Assembly (NCBI RefSeq): GCF_949628265.1
Contig: NC_088788.1
Span: forward strand, 8,060,001-8,124,000
Direction of reading: 5' to 3'
DNA length: 64,000 nt
Origin: Cloeon dipterum
Lineage: Eukaryota > Arthropoda > Insecta > Ephemeroptera > Baetidae
Both the position numbers and the translations under genes were made by a program. Positions 46,150 to 58,365 of this stretch are shown in pieces (position 1 is the stretch's first letter; the number at the start of each line of letters is the position of its first letter). Under the pieces are notes generated by a model. That model was not told the DNA's origin and made no database searches. It saw only the letters and a list, made by a program, of their open reading frames with translations.

Positions 46150-46577
46150 TCGGCGCGGCAGCAGTCGATTCGAGGGAGAAGTAGGCCGCAGCGCAGACTT
46201 CCCGCCGCGGGTCAGCGCCGCTCGGTGATTGGCGCGAACGCGGCGAGCCGGCTCGCGATTGGCCGGTGCTGCCCCCTCGCTGGGTGAGCCGGGAGGCGCG
46301 CGGTGGCGCTGCCCAGCTTTTCGCGCCGCTTTTGTTATTTTACGGCAGCGCCGGTGGAGCCATCTGGCGGCGAAGCTGGCAGCGAGAGCCGAGTCGGGCT
46401 GCTTGTGTGGGTTTGGTGGCCTGTTTTCGGACTGAATCTCGCGGCCGCCGGGCCGAAAATGCGTGCGTAGCGCGGCCGTGTTTCCAGACATGCTCAGCGG
46501 CGGCCGACAGCGGTCTTAGCGTCGACGAGAGGGACAAAAACGGCCGCATCCTGAGTCGGTCTTCGGGTCACGCCAAC
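46150..46577. promoter_or_regulatory. Bidirectional promoter of the MINDY-4-like and YjbQ genes
   Basis: Only 428 bp separate the two divergent start codons. The stretch is GC- and CpG-rich, unlike the surrounding sequence, and has no TATA box I would trust. This fits a housekeeping-type shared promoter. Confidence 0.55.
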
Positions 46578-47717
46578 ATGGCTTCGTCCAACAGGGACAT
46601 CCAAATGGGCTCGGCGTGGCTGCAGCGCAAAATCAACCTGCGCCCGCAGCACCGCGGTGTCCACCTGGTCACCGACGAGATCCTCAAGCCCATCCCCGAG
46701 CTCTGCCAGTTCTCCGTCGGACTCTTCCATGTACAAAGTGAGTTGGAAATCGGCGAATAAACCCGCCCGCCCGCTGATCGTCTCGTTCTTTTTTTCCCGC
46801 AGTCCTGCACACCTCCGCAAGCCTGGCACTCAACGAGAGTTGGGACCCTGATGTCAGGTGCGTGCCTTCCGCCTCGCGATCCGTCCGAATTTCTTACAAT
46901 ATTTGTTTGCTTGCAGGGACGACATGGAGATGATGCTGAATAAGATAGTGCCTGAGGTGAGTCTATGACACCTAGGAGGGTTGATACTGCAAAATTCAGG
47001 AGAACCCTTGTTGCCAATGCATAAACTTATCCCTAAGGATTCAGATAAAGTCGAAATTACTTCAGGTAGAGCTGTAAATTTTAGAGAAAAATGGCTGCTA
47101 AGTCAGCATGAATTTCAAATGGTGAGAACTGTCTCCCTACCTGAAATCTGATTTTAATTCACAATTAAGAGATTCGCCAAAAGAGTGTCGCACACCGTTG
47201 GATAGATCTCAACTAGAGGAATCAAAATCTGCTCAGGAAGTATGGTCAAGCGCTGTAAATTTTGAGAAAATTAGCAGGAATTGCATTGCAACTCTAAACA
47301 GGTCCTCTTTCAATTATTGCCCATTTTTAAAACTGACTGCCTATTGTAGTCTCAACACACTTAATCAATCCACTTAAATAACCCTTTTTCCGTCCACAGG
47401 GAATGCCGTATCGCCATTCTTGTGAGGGTCCCGACGACATGGTACGTGCCATTCGCTTAATTCTTTAAAAACCGAGGCCTAAATTCAAACTATTTCCAAA
47501 GCCGGCCCACGTAAAGGCATGCTTCCTGGGTTCCTCGCTGACCATCCCGATAACGGACGGCAAGCTGAACCTGGGCACCTGGCAGGGCATCTGGCTGTGT
47601 GAGCACCGCAACCACGCCGGCTCGCGCAAAGTGCTGGTGACCCTGAACGGGTGCATGAGGGACTCTAGCCGCAGCCCCATCTCGCCCGTCTCGCCGATGG
47701 CCTCCACCAGCAGCTAA
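46578..47717 (+). CDS. YjbQ/UPF0047 family protein
   Basis: Five exons: 46578-46737, 46803-46857, 46917-46956, 47400-47441, 47502-47717. They give 170 residues. The family core is complete: WLQRKINLRPQHRGVHLVTDEI, LFHVQILHTSASLALNES, DVRDDMEMMLNKIVPE, YRHSCEGPDDMPAHVKA, LTIPITDGKLNLGTWQGIWLCE, and the end strand RKVLVTLNG. Bacterial members are annotated as secondary thiamine-phosphate synthases; the eukaryotic role is not established to my knowledge. The His, Glu and Asp residues of the conserved HTSASL…E and H.CEGPDDMPAH motifs are present. After the core there is a Ser/Pro-rich tail of about 22 residues (SSRSPISPVSPMASTSS) that bacterial members lack. An intron (46957-47399) contains a dispersed repeat. 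Confidence 0.93.
47195..47290 (-). repeat. Dispersed repeat (second family), copy 3, in YjbQ-gene intron
   Basis: Reverse-strand match to 1735-1850 (on the minus strand GCTTGACCATACTTCCTGAG, then TTTGATTCC and GAGATCTATCCAACGG). Confidence 0.5.
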
Positions 47718-48391
47718 GGCGGCCGCCGCCCGTGCCCCCCAGCCCCCTGCCTGCCTGCCCTGCCCCCCGCCGCCCCCTGACACACAACACACACACGCCA
47801 CTCAGACGAAGAGAATTTTTTTGGTTGGAAAAGAGGCTCACCGTGCGTTCCCGTGGTGCGCGGTCCCCCTGCATTTATCGTTTCCTCCTTCTGGTCAACA
47901 CACTCTACACACACCGACACACACACACATACATACACACACACACACACTAAGTCGAGAACAAGCTTTTTTGGCTGCCACCAATCAAGGGTCTGCACAG
48001 CACAATGTATGTAGGGACGACGACGGCCGGCGCCCAACGCCTCTCTGAACCGCCACCTTCGAGACCGTCGCGGCTAAATGGCCATGATTGGTCTAACTTT
48101 AAAATTTCCGCTTTTGTCGAGGAAAATTGGCCCTAGATTTTCTTTGTTGCCTGCATCATTCACTCGTTTTCTGAGTTATCAGTTTGTTCAGCGTTTCTGC
48201 GATAATGCGACCGAGAAGTGTCAAAATTTAAGTTCAGAACGGTGATCTTTATTGATAAATATGCTGGAAATGATAATATTGTCTAAAATTTATGTTTTAG
48301 TATATTTTAATTCAATTTTATCTTGAGCAAAACTTTATCTCAGTGCTCGGAATCATTTTCAGCCCAAACAGATCACCTTAAAAGTGGCTTT
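47718..48391 (+). other. YjbQ-gene 3' region with CA repeat
   Basis: C-rich stretch directly after the stop codon, then a (CA)n-type tract at about 47916-47950. No coding frame here resembles a protein. Confidence 0.45.
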
Positions 48392-48796
48392 GGTTGGATC
48401 CACTTTGGTGTACAAATCCACCAATAGATGGTGCCAGTGGTTTCTTTTGATTTTAATGAACTTCCGCTATGATTTACGACTGTATCCTATCCTGCTACAT
48501 GCAGTCTGCAAAAAGAATTATTTCTTAATACGTGCTGTAAACAAAAATCATCTAGCAAATCGTGTAGAAACGTCAGAAAAGATTTTTTATTTCTAAAAAT
48601 AGTTTTTCACGATTCTTCCGCGATTAGCTTCACCGATTTTGTTTTTTAGCACGTCAAATGAAAACATATTAAGTGAAGAATGCACAATCGTAGGACTGAG
48701 TCAGAAATCGCAGCGAAAGTGCCTAAAGATAGAAAGTCTTCGGTGGCGCCATCTGTTGGCGACTTTAAACACTAAGAATTTACGCAACTGGTGGAT
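48392..48796. repeat. Complete copy of the foldback repeat with GGCGCCATCTGTTGG core
   Basis: About 400 bp whose two halves are inverted copies. The left end has CCACCAATAGATGGTGCC and the right end has GGCGCCATCTGTTGGCG. The inner arms meet around 48580-48600. The right half matches 1522-1712 closely. Confidence 0.65.
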
Positions 48797-51700
48797 GAAC
48801 TTTTCATTGCCTTGAATTTTCGTTTCGATTCTACTTCTTACAAATAATTGAGCAATAACTGTTTTGAGTGTTGCACAAAGTAAAGACAAGATGATTTTTA
48901 TGTAAAAAATTAATTATTTCGTCAAACACCATAAAACGAAATATTATGTCATACCTTTCTCTGGCTTAAACACCAATAATCTGTTGGCTAATTTGTCAGA
49001 AAGCCTTGTTTATATCATGAACAAAGCATCACATCATTCACCAACTAATCAGAATCCTCTAAAAGAGAGCCAATCTGTGTTGACATATTAGCACTATGAT
49101 TATTTTTCCTATTTTTCGACAAACCAGAAGGAATTCCATAAATTCGGAAGCGTTAAAAATAACAATTTTCATCAGAATGATGCTGTTCCCACACATTTGT
49201 CCCTGTCTCGCAAAATAATTCATTCCCGTTGACCAACATAATACCAATAATTATTCTCCTGTTTCGATTGCCCCCGTTAAATATCCTGAAACGATTTACT
49301 CCTGATGTGGCCGTTTTCCGCGTGGAGAGCGAGTTTGGCGGGGCTGGGGCGGCTGCGGCGGGCCGGCCAGGTGTTTTAAAACAGAGCTGCAAGGCAATCA
49401 AAAGCACTAGACGTCACACACAATGCGAGCAATGCCTAAGAACAAATCCTGTCCGAATGCTACAATTCCATCCAGTTTACGTTGGCTGATGGCTTCTTAA
49501 GATTAACGAGCGAAAGAGAGAACGTAAGGAAGAAAGAAAGAACGAAAGAAAGAAAGAAAGAATTTAGCAGCGTGTCGCCGTGTACTATTCTCAAATTATA
49601 GAGGCATGATTCTCAAATCAAATAATAATTACGGTTAAACGAGCGTTTTCTACGGGGCAGCAGCTGTTGTTATACTCTTGCCTTCGGAGCAAAAAGCAAG
49701 CAAGTCGTTTTAGTTAGATAGAGCTTCGTTCCCTGCCTCGGCATTCCTTGATGAGTATTTATTTATTTATTTATTTATTTCTAATTGATTATAGACTGCG
49801 GTGCGAGTGCTTTTTCACGGGACCCGCTGGTTTTTTCGAGAACTTAACTAAACTAAACTAAAAACATTCCACCATTCGACCTGGAGAGTGAGACGATTTG
49901 TTAATTTTGTGATATAATCTGTTGGTGTTTTTTCCTTTGGATGTCGTGCGTTCCTGTGAGTGTGCAATTCTTCTTACACTTGCGTAGCGAGTAGTCCGCG
50001 TCTTTTTTAAGTGACAAAACGGCAAAAGTGGAGCACAACAAAACAAAAACTCTCTCTCGTGTTAAGTAAGGATAATATAAACAAACACACACACGCAACA
50101 CAACACACACATTACGATTAAATTACGAATTCACCGACACTAAACTTACTAGTCTCTGTCCAAAGATGCGAACGAGAGAAGAGCGGGGGCCGGACACGTT
50201 GAAAACGCCTGCCGCCCTCCACAATCTCCTCACAACACTTTTTGTATAATATTCGACTCGAGACACGCGCGCAGAATATAAAAACAAAAATAAAAAAGAT
50301 GATAGTTGATTCAAGAGGATGGTGGCTGTCATTGTAAATTATTATTATACATAAAAATGATTGACGTGCATTCTTCGTTGCAACGAAGATAGGTTGTTTT
50401 TTGTACATAGTGTAAATGTAAAATAACGCGAAGAAAGACAGAAAAAACGGAGAACATTGTATGTAGTGTTTGCTGCCGCCGCTGCCAATTGTTAATTATT
50501 TTTCACTCCAACAAACAAACAACCAAAAAACCTACTCACCACACTCACACACACACACACACACGAAAAATTATTGAAACAAAAAACACACACATGCATT
50601 CTAATACTGGTCCTGGCCCAGGCTAATAATGAATAAAAATGGAAATTGATTTGGGAGGAGGTGCTCCGCAAGTGAAAATAAAAAATACGACCCATCCAAT
50701 GACCCAACAGGGTTGGTTTTTATCAAAGTAAATTTTAATCATGTTGCAAGAGTCACTTTTTAAACGAATCACACACACACACAACACACACTTAACACGA
50801 ACAATTAAGGGATATTCTACGCGAAAATTTACTCTATTAATTACAATTAATTATCTCTCAATTATTCTTATTGGCTCAGATTTGTTTTCGAAGGTTCGGA
50901 AAAGCTTATCTGTACGACGTGAAAAGGATTAATGAAAATTACGAACGGTGGTGCTGCAACGTCACAAAAAAATAAATAAAAAGAATGAACTATTGACATG
51001 ACAATGTTGCTTGTTACCATCACATCAATAAAAAGTCATGATATGAACGCTTTAACCGTCTCATTACCCCCGTCACCCTTGCATTTATTAGAATTTTAAT
51101 TCTATTTTCCTCGTTGCCTGGCAATGGTGGCAGGAAACTAGGAAAGGAATTTCCGTCACCACACGGCCTTTCAATATTGCGCCAAAAGTGGCCAATCTAA
51201 AGAATAAAGAGGAAGGAGGTCCCCCACTCGAGAAAACCCGATTCTTTCCGAAGGAGATATGGTACCAACCTAACAAAGTCAAACTTAAAGCTGATTTCCT
51301 TTAAATACGAAAATATTTTTCATAAACTCCTCCAATCTCACTTAAAATCAGTTCAATTTCGTGATTTGACACAAATTCAAACTGCAAGTCCCAACTAAAT
51401 CACCATTTAAAAAATTCCCCCCGACAAAATTCTTTTGGTCAAGATGGCAGCCTGCGGACTAGGTACACTTTACGGCCGACATTTGCAAATGTGATGAGGG
51501 AGGTCACGTCGTGAGTTTATTTTTTAAAGGTGAGTTGCTAATTGCGGCGGTTTACCTGCAAATTAGGCCCCGGCAGGCGGCCACGGGGCTTCAACGGACG
51601 TGTGGCGGCCACGGAAGAGGGGGCTGCGGCCGCGGGAACGGCGCCACCGGCCGAATTCTCTGCGCGTCCTTTCCGCCCCTTCGTCCTGGGACGCACACGT

Positions 51701-52613
51701 AGCGTTCAGGGTCCATTTTCCCTAGGTAGGGTCGCGGTAACGCGGGGCGAGTTGCGCGTCCCCACAGCCCCTAGCTTGGCTCCCGTTGCTTTCGGACGGG
51801 TGGGAAGTGACACTCGACCGGTCGACGACCATTCGCCGCCTTTATTTGTAAATATTGAGGTGCGAGAAACGAGAATTAATGCGAAAGGTGTGCGGCCAGG
51901 GAACGAGATGTAGGCTGACGATCGCCCCGGCCGCCGAGGGGGGCCGAAAGGGTTGCCACCAACGTTTTACCCGCTTTTCCTGATTTTTCGGCGTAATTTT
52001 CGCGGCAAAGTTGTTTTGTTTTGCATTTAATTGTTGTGTTACGGTTTGCTAACCTAGATTGCGCATTTCTGCGCAGGTATTTCCTCATTTCGGGCGCATT
52101 TCTAATTTTTCCTCCCTCGTGCCACACTTCTTAAAAGCTGACAAAACATCGTTTCCCAACCTGAATTTCTCAACAATACCTTCAGGTATTTTTAAAAGTT
52201 TCGTAAACACCTTTCGTTGTCAGAGGAACAACATAATTATATTAAGGTGAAGAAATAAATATTTTTCGGAAGTGATTTTAAACTCTCGAGGCCAGATGAT
52301 CGTAATGTATGTGCTGCATCAGCATTTTGAGCGGCGTGAATCCCAGTAAACCGCGATTGTTGTTCGCTAGTGTGACGTCACGAGCTAGAGAACTGCACGG
52401 GAACGAAGATAATCCAATTTGTACGTGAACGTGAACCCGATTAATACGTTTTCCCGTCCTTTTTATTTCTCGAGAGGTATCAAAAAAGTATTGAATTAAA
52501 ATTTGAATCGACTCAAACGGTCGGTTTCATTCTTGCGGCAATGGAGGCGTCGATTAAGTCTTTGGAGATAATGCTCGGAGATAAGATAATGAACGTTTTG
52601 GTGATTTGTGCAG
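48797..52613. other. Long spacer rich in simple repeats; probable 3' and 5' untranslated regions
   Basis: No convincing coding exon. Simple repeats: GAAA units at about 49530-49562, TTTA units at 49757-49780, CA tracts at about 50542-50564. AT-rich stretches with several AATAAA (for example near 51028) look like long 3' untranslated sequence. A GC-rich, CpG-containing block at about 51540-51960 and the region up to 52560 may be promoter or leader of the fruitless-like gene, whose leader exon starts after an acceptor at 52612-52613. Confidence 0.45.
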
Positions 52614-52677
52614 ACGTGTGTGCCGCCGCCGCGCGAGAGAGAAAGAGAGACCGATAGAATCGAATTGAAGCTTCATC

Positions 52678-55600
52678 ATGGGGGAAGACCAGGACCAACA
52701 GTTCTGCCTGCGGTGGAACAACCACCCGACGAACCTGGCCGACGTTCTGAGCAGTCTGCTGCAGCGTGAGGCGCTCACCGACGTCACCCTGGCCTGCTCA
52801 GGCCACACCTTCAGGGCGCACCAAATCATGCTGTCCGCCTGCAGCCCCTACTTCGAGGCCCTTTTCCTACAGAATACGCACCCCCACCCCATCATCTTCC
52901 TCAAGGATGTCAACTTTGTCGAGATGAAGGCACTTCTCCAGTTCATGTATAAGGGTAAGCATTTTAATTTAGTTGGAAAAAAGCGGCTAAAAAACAATTT
53001 TATTCCAATGTTATTGCTTAATATTTATTTAAATTTAATTTATTTTTATCATTTACATCCCTGTTTGAAATGAATTATCTCATTTTCTTCGAGTATTTTA
53101 ATAAATCATTTCATTATATTTTCTTCTGTGGTTCTAGCCAATTTTAAATATTTAAAATATACTGTTTTTGGACAGTATTATTTACTGTAGTGTTTGTTTG
53201 GTTTAGTTTTTTCGCCGTTTATTCTTTCCAATTTTTTAAATCTTAAGTGTTAGGAGAAGTCCTGTCTTTTTGTTTATTTAAAAACGCCTTTAGAGTTGTA
53301 AGCGATTTTTTAAATTTAAAAATGCTCAGCAATTTTCCATTTAAATTTTGTTGTCTTGATTTTTGCTATCTTTTGGCATTACAAATATTTATTTATTTTT
53401 AACCGTAATTATCTTTTGCATTTGAATTTTGTTTTTGCTTTTTATATTTACTTGAAAATTGCAATCCGTTTTCCATTTCTTTTAATTATTGTCAATACGT
53501 TTTTCTTAAATTTTTAGTAATTAATTTTCGTTAGCAAAATCTTTGGGAAATCGTTTAATTCCCTTGTCTGTGATGTTTTAGTTAAATTCCAACTCCATAT
53601 CCTTCATTTTTCGCTTTAAAGTTCACAAACTTCTGATTTTTCTGTCCAATTTTTTAAATAAAAATTGCAAAATATTATTTTTAAATTTATATTTAATATT
53701 TACTCATTTTTCTAAATATACAAGCCTGAATACCCGTTTTACATTTCTACTCTAATAAAATAAAATGTTTATTTTATTTTACTTTATTTTCTTTCTTAAA
53801 TTTTGAACTGGGTTTCAATCCCAATCTGATTGTGAGCAATTTTCCAACGTCGCTACAGCTTGTCAACATATCTAAAATATATTGTTGTTAAAAAAAAATT
53901 CGTAATTTTCGCTATTATAGTTTTTCTGATTCATTTCTCATTTGCAGGTGAGGTTAACGTGAGCCAGAATGTGCTGCCACGCTTTTTGAAGACGGCTGAA
54001 GCGCTCAAGATCCGCGGTTTGACCGACGGCATGGGCGGCAACCGCAAGGAGGCCAGTTCTAGTGGAGGCGCTGTTGCAGCAGACAAGTCTGTGAATGAAC
54101 AGACGCGCACCTCTCCTCCTCCCGAGAAGAGGAAAAGACGGCACTCTGGCGGTGTCGTCGCACGCGCCAGCCCCATCCCTAATAATGACCATCAGAGCGA
54201 CTCGCAGGTGAAAAATCAAATAACTAAAAATCTTGAAAAAAGATGATCTTTTTCTTAGCTTTAAAAAAGGAATTATTTTTTTCTTGACGTTTCTTAGAAG
54301 CTTTTTTTATTGAATTAAGTATTTTCCTTTTAAATCGCATTTTGTCCAACTTGAATTTGAAATTTGAATTGTGTTGGAATTGCAGTGCAGCAGTTATAAG
54401 AGCAATTCAAGCCAGGCGGCCTCGTTGCTGGCCGGCGGCGAACTGTCGGTGGTGCCGCCGTCGCAGCTGGAGGCCGACCTGGAGCAGGAGGTGCTGGACG
54501 TAAACCCGGACGAACTATCCATTAAGGAGGAGGAGGACGACGAATACCACGACGTCGAGGCCGTCATGGCGGTAAGCTCCCCCGACTGAAATGCGTTTGT
54601 CTGCCAGCCGAGTGCCAATAAATAAATAAACAAATAAAACCGTCGAAAGAGAAGCGTCGGAACGGGTTGGGGGGAACATGACCACGATTTGCGCGCGGCC
54701 GATCTTTGCTCTACGCCAAATGCATGGGAGTAATTGTACAAAACTGAGAGATTTAAGACTGAGTCCCTTGTAATAATTTGATCTTTTGGGCCGCCGTGAG
54801 CTTAAGAACACAGGCGGCCGCGCCCTCCCTGCCCGCACTGACCAGAGCAAGCAGTTTCTGGTCTCGTTTTGCGCCGAAAAGCAGTCCACTCGTCGCTTCA
54901 GATTTTCTTGCATTCAACAGTGCCAACGAATTTGAACACGGAGCTCCGAGAGAAGGTGAAAATTGTTTGTATGTCCAGAGTTGCGTTCAAAATTGGTTAT
55001 TGAATAAATATGAACTGAAGAGAAATTGGAAAAAAAGCTAACTGAAATTTGCAATCCTAACAAATGAGTTGGATTTATTAATTGCTTTAAAAAGTGACCA
55101 AAAATGCAGTTTTTTGTATTTAAAAATAAATAATTAAGTTTAAAATCATCAGGATTTAAACTGTTTTCAGCTTGAGTCATTTTTAATATTAGAAAACAAT
55201 TATTTTCTTTGGCATTTTTTTATAATAAGATGATTTGGATTTTAATCCAAAAATTAAATAGAGTTAATGTTTACGGCTAAATATTGTTCATTTCCTGAGA
55301 TTTCCTTTCCTCTTTTGGATTAATTTGGTAATATCAAGAGAGACTATACATAATTCTCTAGCTATCTGGATCTGAAACTTAATCCAGTTTTTAAAGTACA
55401 TTCTGCATTTGAACCAAAGCTTTTAACAAATTTTGACCTAGAAATGATGTTCCAAATAAATTTGATGACTTGCTTAATTAACGTAAATATAAGTTAATGA
55501 GATTTTTTTATTCACACGAGATGTTAAAACTAGCACAATGAAATAATGTTCAAAATTGAAAATAAAACCAATTCGGTCAGGCTGCAATTAGTTATTGCAT

Positions 55601-57687
55601 TAAGTTTTATTGACGACTTAAATATTTGCATCTGTCAAAATTAATAGAATTCTTTTCTCCAATTTATAGTTAATTCTTTTACCAGAACTCCTAATTTTAT
55701 CTTTATATTTTTATTGATTTTATCATTCATTTAATTCTTTTTGTTTTTGTATTGAAAACAACAAGAAATCGAATAGTTTTTACTTTTAAATTTATATTAT
55801 GATCCAACAACTCTTCAATTTTGATGAAATTCTTTAGAGAGAGGTTTTCTTTGTTTTAAAATATTTTTTAACCTAGTTTGAACGCAAAATGGAACTTGGA
55901 TAAATAGTTTTCACTCTCGGAGCTGCGTGGTTCATAATGAAACTGTCGAAATAGAAAATTGAAGGCGCTTTGGACTGCTTTCTGGGTGCGGGACGAGACG
56001 AGTTTTGGCTTGTTAGCTAACTCGAGTGCCTGCATTTGTTGTAGAGCAAAGAGGCGAGCAAAGTGTTGGCCGAAGACGAAACCGTTTTGCGCTTCGCCTG
56101 CTCCCAGCAGCCGCTGCAGGCCCATCCGCCGCCCCCGCCGCCTCCGCAGGAGTCGCAGCTGCCGCGCGTAAACATACTCATTCCGCCGCAGTGGCCGGAG
56201 CCGCCTCCGCCCGCTGCCCCAGCTGCTGCGCCCCCGGCGGTCGTGCCGGCGGCGCGCGGCAACAAGTTCCGCTCGTGCTGGCTGCAGTCGTACTCGTGGC
56301 TGCAGTACGACGCGCGGCTCGACCTCATGTTCTGCCAGTTCTGCCGTAAGTGGTCCAAGACGCTGCCGGTGCGCACCTCCTTCGCCGACGGCAGCCGCAA
56401 CTTCCGCCACGAGATCGTGCTGCACCACCACAAGTGCAAGGCGCACCACCTGTGCATGCAGCGCGAGGAGGAGCAGGCCTCCAGCCCCTCCGCTTACTGA
56501 ATCGCCGCCACGGCCACCGGGAAAACACACTATTTTTAATTAATTATTTTAAGGAAATATTCTAGTTTTTCGATGAATGTGATCGCCAAGCTGTGAATGT
56601 GCGCTCGGTTCGAACGCCCCAACCCCCCAAAAAAACAAGCAAACAAATGAGAAATTTTTGTCGATTTTTTACTGTAGTAATTATTCATCACCGTTTGGCT
56701 GGTCCAGCTTCGAGAGATCCGGAATCTCTTTGGAAAATTCATTCCTTTTGGAAAATGAGTGCTTTTTGATGCTTGATTGGCTGGTTCCAAATTTCTTATT
56801 GCTATTCTAATCGGCAGGTCCTAAACTTATGAATAAATATACAATATTATTGTATTTAATAATCGGCAGGTCCTAGATTTAATCAGAGATCTCTGAAATT
56901 GAGATAAGAATTTGATTCTCAGCCCGGTTTGCTTGAGAATCCAAAGTAACTTTTTGGAAGGCAATTTACGGGGGAAAATGACGGTTGGACGAAGAGAACT
57001 TTCCTAGCCATTTAGTACGCATCTCGTGACTTGCAAAATATTGCCCGTTTTTTCAAAATATGGAAAATATTCCGAAATATTCACATTTTCCTTTAAAAAT
57101 CCTCAAATAGGGGTTCGAAATAATTTTCGTCTGACTTGAATAGTTTTTGGAGTTTTTCCAGAATTCCTTTCATGTTTTCCTTTTATCTTTTCTCAAGAAA
57201 GCTGTTAAAACGGGCGGTAAAAAATGCAACTCAGCGGAAGAGCAAAAATACTCCTTAATTCCAACGTCATTTTGCTCCCCAAATATTTTTCGTAATATTA
57301 AAGTGCTGTGCGCGAAATCCCAAATAAAGAAAAATTATTGCGTCTAAAGAAGAGGACGGAAATTGAAAGTTGTGAAGTTGCAACGTACCTGTTGTTGTAC
57401 AATTCGTGTCTGCACCGCGCACCCCTATGAAAATTTATCTTTGTAAACTAAGTCGGAGTAGCACCACAATAAAAAGATCTTAAGCAAGCGCTTGCTCTTT
57501 CTCTTGCACTCGGTCTGGCAGACGTGTATTTCCCTCTACTTGCCCTCGACTCGATCGCTTATTTTGTTTGTAAAGCAGGACGGCAGCCAGGACGAGACGT
57601 TAGACTACAAGGACCTGACCATGTCAGAGTCGAGAGACACGGGCCAACACCCTGGCCAAAGCAGCGACCCTCTCGACGGACTGGACG
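52678..57687 (+). CDS. fru: Fruitless-like BTB transcription factor, common exons
   Basis: Common coding exons: 52678-52954, 53948-54207, 54386-54571 (241 codons), then connector exon 57579-57687, used before the C2H2 terminal exons. The BTB/POZ dimerisation domain (about residues 8-120) has the fru wording: [71 protein letters not shown] basic nuclear-signal-like [13 protein letters not shown] and an acidic stretch (IKEEEDD) follow. Fru proteins are nuclear regulators of neural and sexual identity. The connector enters in phase 0 and leaves in phase 1, which is the entry phase of all five finger exons downstream. An acceptor at 52612-52613 shows that at least one non-coding exon lies further upstream, as expected of a multi-promoter gene. 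Confidence 0.9.
54572..54589 (+). CDS. Read-through end of exon 3: BTB-only isoform
   Basis: If the donor at 54572 is not used, translation adds VSSPD and stops at 54587-54589. A cluster of AATAAA-type signals follows at about 54617-54640. This would give a 246-residue protein without zinc fingers. Confidence 0.45.
   Translation, partial: VSSPD
56045..56500 (+). CDS. fru: Alternative terminal exon with TTF-type zinc-binding domain
   Basis: Acceptor at 56043-56044, phase 0, in register with common exon 3 (392-residue isoform). The exon encodes 151 residues. A Pro/Ala-rich linker ([11 protein letters not shown]…) is followed by a domain with [23 protein letters not shown] spacing, [20 protein letters not shown] and a final H. 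That layout (WL..Y.WL.YD….MFC..C … G..NFR…L..H….H) is typical of TTF-type fingers found in hAT-transposase-related proteins such as ZNF862, and is unrelated to the C2H2 pairs used by the other isoforms. An AATAAA at about 57465 could serve it. I do not know of this domain in fruitless of model insects. Confidence 0.72.
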   Translation, partial: SKEASKVLAEDETVLRFACSQQPLQAHPPPPPPPQESQLPRVNILIPPQWPEPPPPAAPAAAPPAVVPAARGNKFRSCWLQSYSWLQYDARLDLMFCQFCRKWSKTLPVRTSFADGSRNFRHEIVLHHHKCKAHHLCMQREEEQASSPSAY

Positions 57688-58135
57688 GTAAGTGTTTCTG
57701 GCATGTCTCGCCCCCGCCCCGTCCCCTCTAAACCCCTCACATTCAGCCCCGAAAATATATATATTAACACCAGTGGTGGTCTCCAAAGTGGCTGTGCATG
57801 CTTGTCACACACTCTTATATTTTGCTGCACGGTAGACGTCGGGTAGACGGCAGATGCTTTACTAACAGAGTAACGAAGGTTGAAGGAAGTCGCAAAAGTA
57901 ACGCTTGTGCATGCGTAGTTAGGATATGTGTCAGGTATATAGGGCTATTTTTGGCGGACTAACAGCGGGCGGTTGACAGCCGACAGCAGATGACTTTACG
58001 CTTTCTAACCACAACCATTCACCCTTGAAAATTACAATTAAAATGGCGACTGACACTCATGACGAGGTGGCTGGCCATAGGAAATATGTGACTCAAACGC
58101 ATCCAAGCAATGTTTTTCTGATTGATTGTTCGCAG

Positions 58136-58365
58136 GTCAGATTTTTGTATTTTTTGAAAAACTGAAGGAGTCGCCGAATCTAAGCAGGTGTAAGCTTTGC
58201 GGCAAAATTGTGACCCACTGTAGAAACCATTACCGTGTGCACTTTCCGGGCAAATTCCGATGTGCCCTGTGCGGTAGTTACTTTACCCGCAGAGACAATT
58301 TGCTCGCGCACTTCCGAGCGAAACACCCCTTCGAGCCAGTCCCTTATCTCCTGAGTGCAAGCTAA
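58136..58365 (+). CDS. fru: Alternative terminal exon 1, C2H2 zinc-finger pair
   Basis: Phase-1 acceptor at 58134-58135; total isoform 353 residues. Two fingers: CKLCGKIVTHCRNHYRVH and CALCGSYFTRRDNLLAHFRAKH, then a short PFEPVPYLLSAS tail. The finger text resembles the fru finger pair (CNKIVSN…H…H, then RRDN..AH). Confidence 0.85.

Noticed and set aside
47714-48037. Minus-strand open frame of over 100 codons
   Set aside because: Composed of translated CA/GT repeat and C-rich 3' sequence; no start context, splice signals or family resemblance.
56590-56625. GGTTCGAACGC, resembling a tRNA B box
   Set aside because: No matching A box or acceptor stem could be found at the right distance, so not a tRNA.
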